Below are positions 30,936 through 32,268 of a stretch of 32,268 nucleotides of DNA, piece by piece. Below the pieces are notes generated by a model that worked only from the letters and a program-made list of their open reading frames with translations, ran no database searches and was not told where the DNA came from. Location of the stretch: positions 1-32,268 of the forward strand of contig CALWXA010000040.1 in assembly GCA_944385395.1 (NCBI GenBank), read 5' to 3'. A program made the position numbers and the translations under genes. The stretch is from an uncultured Oscillospiraceae bacterium (GTDB taxonomy: Bacteria > Bacillota > Clostridia > Oscillospirales > Oscillospiraceae). Position 1 is the stretch's first letter, and each line of letters starts with the position of its first letter.

Positions 30936-30964
30936 ACGCCGGGGGATTTTTCATCCCCCGGCGT
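30936..30964 (-). terminator. Hairpin terminator, T tract on the minus strand
   Basis: ACGCCGGGGGAT (30936-30947) and ATCCCCCGGCGT (30953-30964). On the minus strand CTTTTT follows, so it can end the small exported-protein transcript. On + it follows prmA but lacks a T tract. Confidence 0.75.
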
Positions 30965-30995
30965 TGCCTTAGCCATACCATATGTTCTGTCCAAC

Positions 30996-31025
30996 AGCCG
31001 CCGGAAGCAGCCGCTTCCGGCGGCT
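30996..31025. terminator. Perfect 13-bp hairpin, probable terminator
   Basis: AGCCGCCGGAAGC (30996-31008), loop AGCC, GCTTCCGGCGGCT (31013-31025), then TCTTT on the + strand. It may terminate degV-prmA and lies next to the stop of the minus-strand peptide gene. Confidence 0.65.
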
Positions 31026-31028
31026 TCT

Positions 31029-31235
31029 TTATGTCCCGGAAGGGCGCTCTTTCCAGCCCTGACCGTAACCCTGGGTGCTGCCTTCCTCCGGCACCCTGAA
31101 CCTCCGGCCATCGGCATACTCCCAGTATTGCCAGGGTACCGGCTGGTGCTGCTGCGGCTCTTGTGGCTCCGTACCGCAGGAGCCGGAAACCCATACCAAC
31201 AGCTGTACCAAGATGGCGATAATGACCTTTTTCAT
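31029..31235 (-). CDS. Small predicted exported protein, possible lipoprotein
   Basis: I do not recognise the family. The 68-aa product starts with MKK and a hydrophobic segment (4-16), followed by GSC with Cys20. This looks like a signal peptide and is perhaps a lipobox, though the -3 position (Ser) is poor. The rest is polar, with a Gln/Pro-rich stretch (EPQEPQQHQPVP) and then WQYWEYADGRRFRVPEEG. Reality as a gene is supported by GGGAGGG before the ATG and a consensus promoter at 31283-31311. An operator lies over the start point, and a terminator lies downstream. It is divergent from the XRE regulator and is probably repressed by it. Confidence 0.6.
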   Translation of the reverse strand: MKKVIIAILVQLLVWVSGSCGTEPQEPQQHQPVPWQYWEYADGRRFRVPEEGSTQGYGQGWKERPSGT

Positions 31236-31264
31236 AGATACCCTCCCGCTGCTTCCTGAATATA

Positions 31265-31284
31265 GGAACTATTCTTCCTATAAA
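31265..31284. promoter_or_regulatory. Operator 1 (regulator site)
   Basis: GGAACTATTCTTCCTATAAA. 18 of 20 bases match operator 2, 55 bp away. The inner GGAA...TTCC is an inverted repeat and extends here to TATAGGAA...TTCCTATA. It overlaps the -10 and start of the minus-strand promoter. Confidence 0.7.
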
Positions 31285-31311
31285 TATACGACTGTGGCTC
31301 CTATTTGTCAA
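31283..31311 (-). promoter_or_regulatory. Consensus promoter of the small exported-protein gene
   Basis: Minus strand TTGACA (31306-31311), 17-bp spacer, TATATT (31283-31288). It gives a leader of about 40 nt. Confidence 0.85.
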
Positions 31312-31319
31312 CGTAAAAG

Positions 31320-31339
31320 GGAACTATAATTCCTATAAA
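31320..31339. promoter_or_regulatory. Operator 2 (regulator site) over the xre -10
   Basis: GGAACTATAATTCCTATAAA. It contains TATAAT at 31325-31330, the likely -10 for the regulator; the -35 is unclear. Binding here should cause autorepression. Confidence 0.65.
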
Positions 31340-31357
31340 GCGTGGATAGGAGGAAGT

Positions 31358-31609
31358 ATGATGCTCATTTTTGATTTGCAGGCCATCGGCAGCCGTCTGC
31401 TGGCCATCCGGAAGCGGGCAGGGCTGACCCAGGCGGAGGTAGCGGAGGCGGCAGGGCTTTCGGACCGGGCCTATGCGGACATTGAGCGGGGCCAGGTGAA
31501 TATGCGGATGGAGACGGTGCTGCGGATCTGCCAGGCACTGCATATCACGCCGGATGAGATCCTCACCCGTGAGCAGGAGAGCGGAGCCCTGGGGCAGGAC
31601 GAGCTGTAG
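31358..31609 (+). CDS. XRE family transcriptional regulator, truncated by amber codon
   Basis: Small Cro/CI-type DNA-binding protein. The helix-turn-helix spans about 10-65: IGSRLLAIRKRAGLTQAEVA, AAGLSDRAYADIERGQVNMR, then VLRICQALHITPDEIL. It ends at TAG (31607-31609) after 83 residues. In the same frame 26 more sense codons follow to a TGA at 31690, reading QRLNACSAKDRETALRLLTV and then YLQSLN. That looks like a normal amphipathic C-terminal helix for this kind of regulator. The DNA-binding part is intact, so the protein may still repress. AGGAGG precedes two tandem ATG codons (31358 and 31361); the second has better spacing. It is divergent from the small exported gene with two shared-type operators. 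Confidence 0.85.
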   Translation: MMLIFDLQAIGSRLLAIRKRAGLTQAEVAEAAGLSDRAYADIERGQVNMRMETVLRICQALHITPDEILTREQESGALGQDEL

Positions 31610-31690
31610 CAGCGGCTGAATGCCTGCAGTGCCAAGGACCGGGAAACGGCGCTGCGGCTGCTGACGGTGTATCTCCAGTCTCTGAACTGA
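31607..31690 (+). pseudogene. Amber codon and C-terminal remnant of the XRE gene
   Basis: TAG followed by 26 in-frame sense codons and TGA. A single C-to-T change in CAG would create the stop and leave CTG-CAG-CAG-CGG in the ancestor. The remnant shows no other lesion, so the change is recent, read through, or an assembly error. Confidence 0.65.
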
Positions 31691-31715
31691 AATGTGGCGT
31701 ACCGGGTGTCCCATA

Positions 31716-31752
31716 GAAAAAGAACCCCCTGAAATCCTGGGATTTCAGGGGG
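31716..31752 (-). terminator. pnp terminator
   Basis: CCCCCTGAAATCC (31725-31737) pairs with GGATTTCAGGGGG (31740-31752). The minus strand continues into TTCTTTTTC. It lies 36 bp past the pnp stop. Confidence 0.88.
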
Positions 31753-31788
31753 ATTTCTCTTGTTTTTATGTGAGATTTCTCAGCAAAA

Positions 31789-32268
31789 TTACTTGATGAT
31801 CTCGCCGGCGGCCTCCTTGGCCTTGATCTCACGGATGGCGTCCTTGTGGCTCAGGTTCACACGGCCCTTTTCGTCGATCTCGGTGACCTTGACCCACATC
31901 ATGTCGCCCACCTTGCAGGCGTCTTCCACCTTCTCGATGCGCTTTTCAGCCAGCTTGGAGATGTGGACCAGACCGTCCTTGCCGGGGGCCAGCTCCACGA
32001 AGGCGCCGCAGGTCATCAGACGGTCTACCCGGCCATAGTACAGGGCGCCCACCTCGGGGACGAATACGATGTCGTCGATGCACTTCTTGGCGATGGCGCA
32101 GCTGTCAGCGTCGGGGGAGGCGATGTGGATGGTGCCGTCAGCGTCGATGTCGATCTTGGCGCCGGACTCGGCCACGATCTTCTGGATGACGCTGCCGCCC
32201 TTACCGATGACATCCCGGATCTTGTCGGGATCGATGTGCATGGTGATCATCTTGGGGGCATACTTGCT
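31789..32268 (-). CDS. pnp: Polynucleotide phosphorylase, C-terminal part (cut by window edge)
   Basis: 3'-to-5' phosphorolytic exoribonuclease of the RNA degradosome. Only the last 159 residues are inside the window. They open with SKYAPKMITM, the junction after the second RNase PH domain. The KH domain follows (IDPDKIRDVIGKGGSVIQKI, then GAKIDIDADGTIHIAS). The S1 RNA-binding domain comes last (VGALYYGRVDRLMTCGAFVE, then GLVHISKLAEKRIEKVED). The catalytic domains lie beyond position 32268. The C-terminus ends soon after the S1 domain (AAGEIIK). Confidence 0.96.
   Translation of the reverse strand, partial: SKYAPKMITMHIDPDKIRDVIGKGGSVIQKIVAESGAKIDIDADGTIHIASPDADSCAIAKKCIDDIVFVPEVGALYYGRVDRLMTCGAFVELAPGKDGLVHISKLAEKRIEKVEDACKVGDMMWVKVTEIDEKGRVNLSHKDAIREIKAKEAAGEIIK

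Noticed and set aside
30936-31025. Small structured RNA gene after prmA
   Set aside because: Two adjacent perfect hairpins are explained as terminators of the converging transcripts; no promoter points to an independent RNA.

Overview
The window is a GC-rich stretch of a bacterial chromosome, most likely from a spore-forming, Oscillospiraceae-like member of the Clostridia. The signs are the spore germination protease gpr divergent from rpsT, T-box leaders on aminoacyl-tRNA synthetase genes, a single-chain GlyRS, DnaD/DnaC-type primosome genes, a Noc-like second ParB, AGGAGG-type ribosome binding sites, and several TTG/GTG starts. The species cannot be named from the sequence. Four parS sites and the parAB, rsmG, noc-like and mnmE genes place it in the origin-proximal part of the chromosome, but dnaA/dnaN and oriC are not visible. 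There are no rRNA or tRNA genes, CRISPR arrays, transposases or prophage genes.

Layout. 1-276: tandem hairpin-rich repeat downstream of gpr. 277-4240: gpr (-), then rpsT, a glycine T-box with glyS, and a patatin-like gene (+). 4251-10456: a minus-strand block of hisS-aspS-alaX under a T-box whose specifier and acceptor-end contacts both read as aspartate, then a MATE exporter. 10453-15541: parA-parB-serS-rsmG-minD-mgsA (-), flanked by the parS sites. 15664-22036: dut-maf-mreC-mreD-mrdA plus a GH13 glycosidase (-), a cell-elongation operon. 22109-24495: zapA and a U32 (RlhA-like) gene (-). 24620-27590: dnaD, dnaC and the noc-like gene (+). 27637-30931: mnmE, degV and prmA (+). 30936-31690: a divergent regulator/exported-peptide pair. 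31716-32268: the 3' end of pnp (-).

The genes form a cell-cycle and translation hub: chromosome segregation (ParABS), nucleoid occlusion (Noc-like), septum proteins (MinD-like, ZapA), wall elongation (MreC, MreD, PBP2), replication restart/loading (DnaD, DnaC), and tRNA charging, tRNA modification and ribosome methylation.

The most unusual items are: (1) a MinD-like ATPase that ends before the usual membrane-targeting helix, 34 bp upstream of a methylglyoxal-synthase homologue that lacks the catalytic Asp and His; (2) a compact divergent switch at 31.0-31.7 kb with paired operators, a consensus promoter, a tiny exported protein and a regulator cut by an in-frame amber codon; (3) an Asp-reading T-box that governs hisS as the first gene; and (4) the 179-bp-period hairpin repeat next to gpr.
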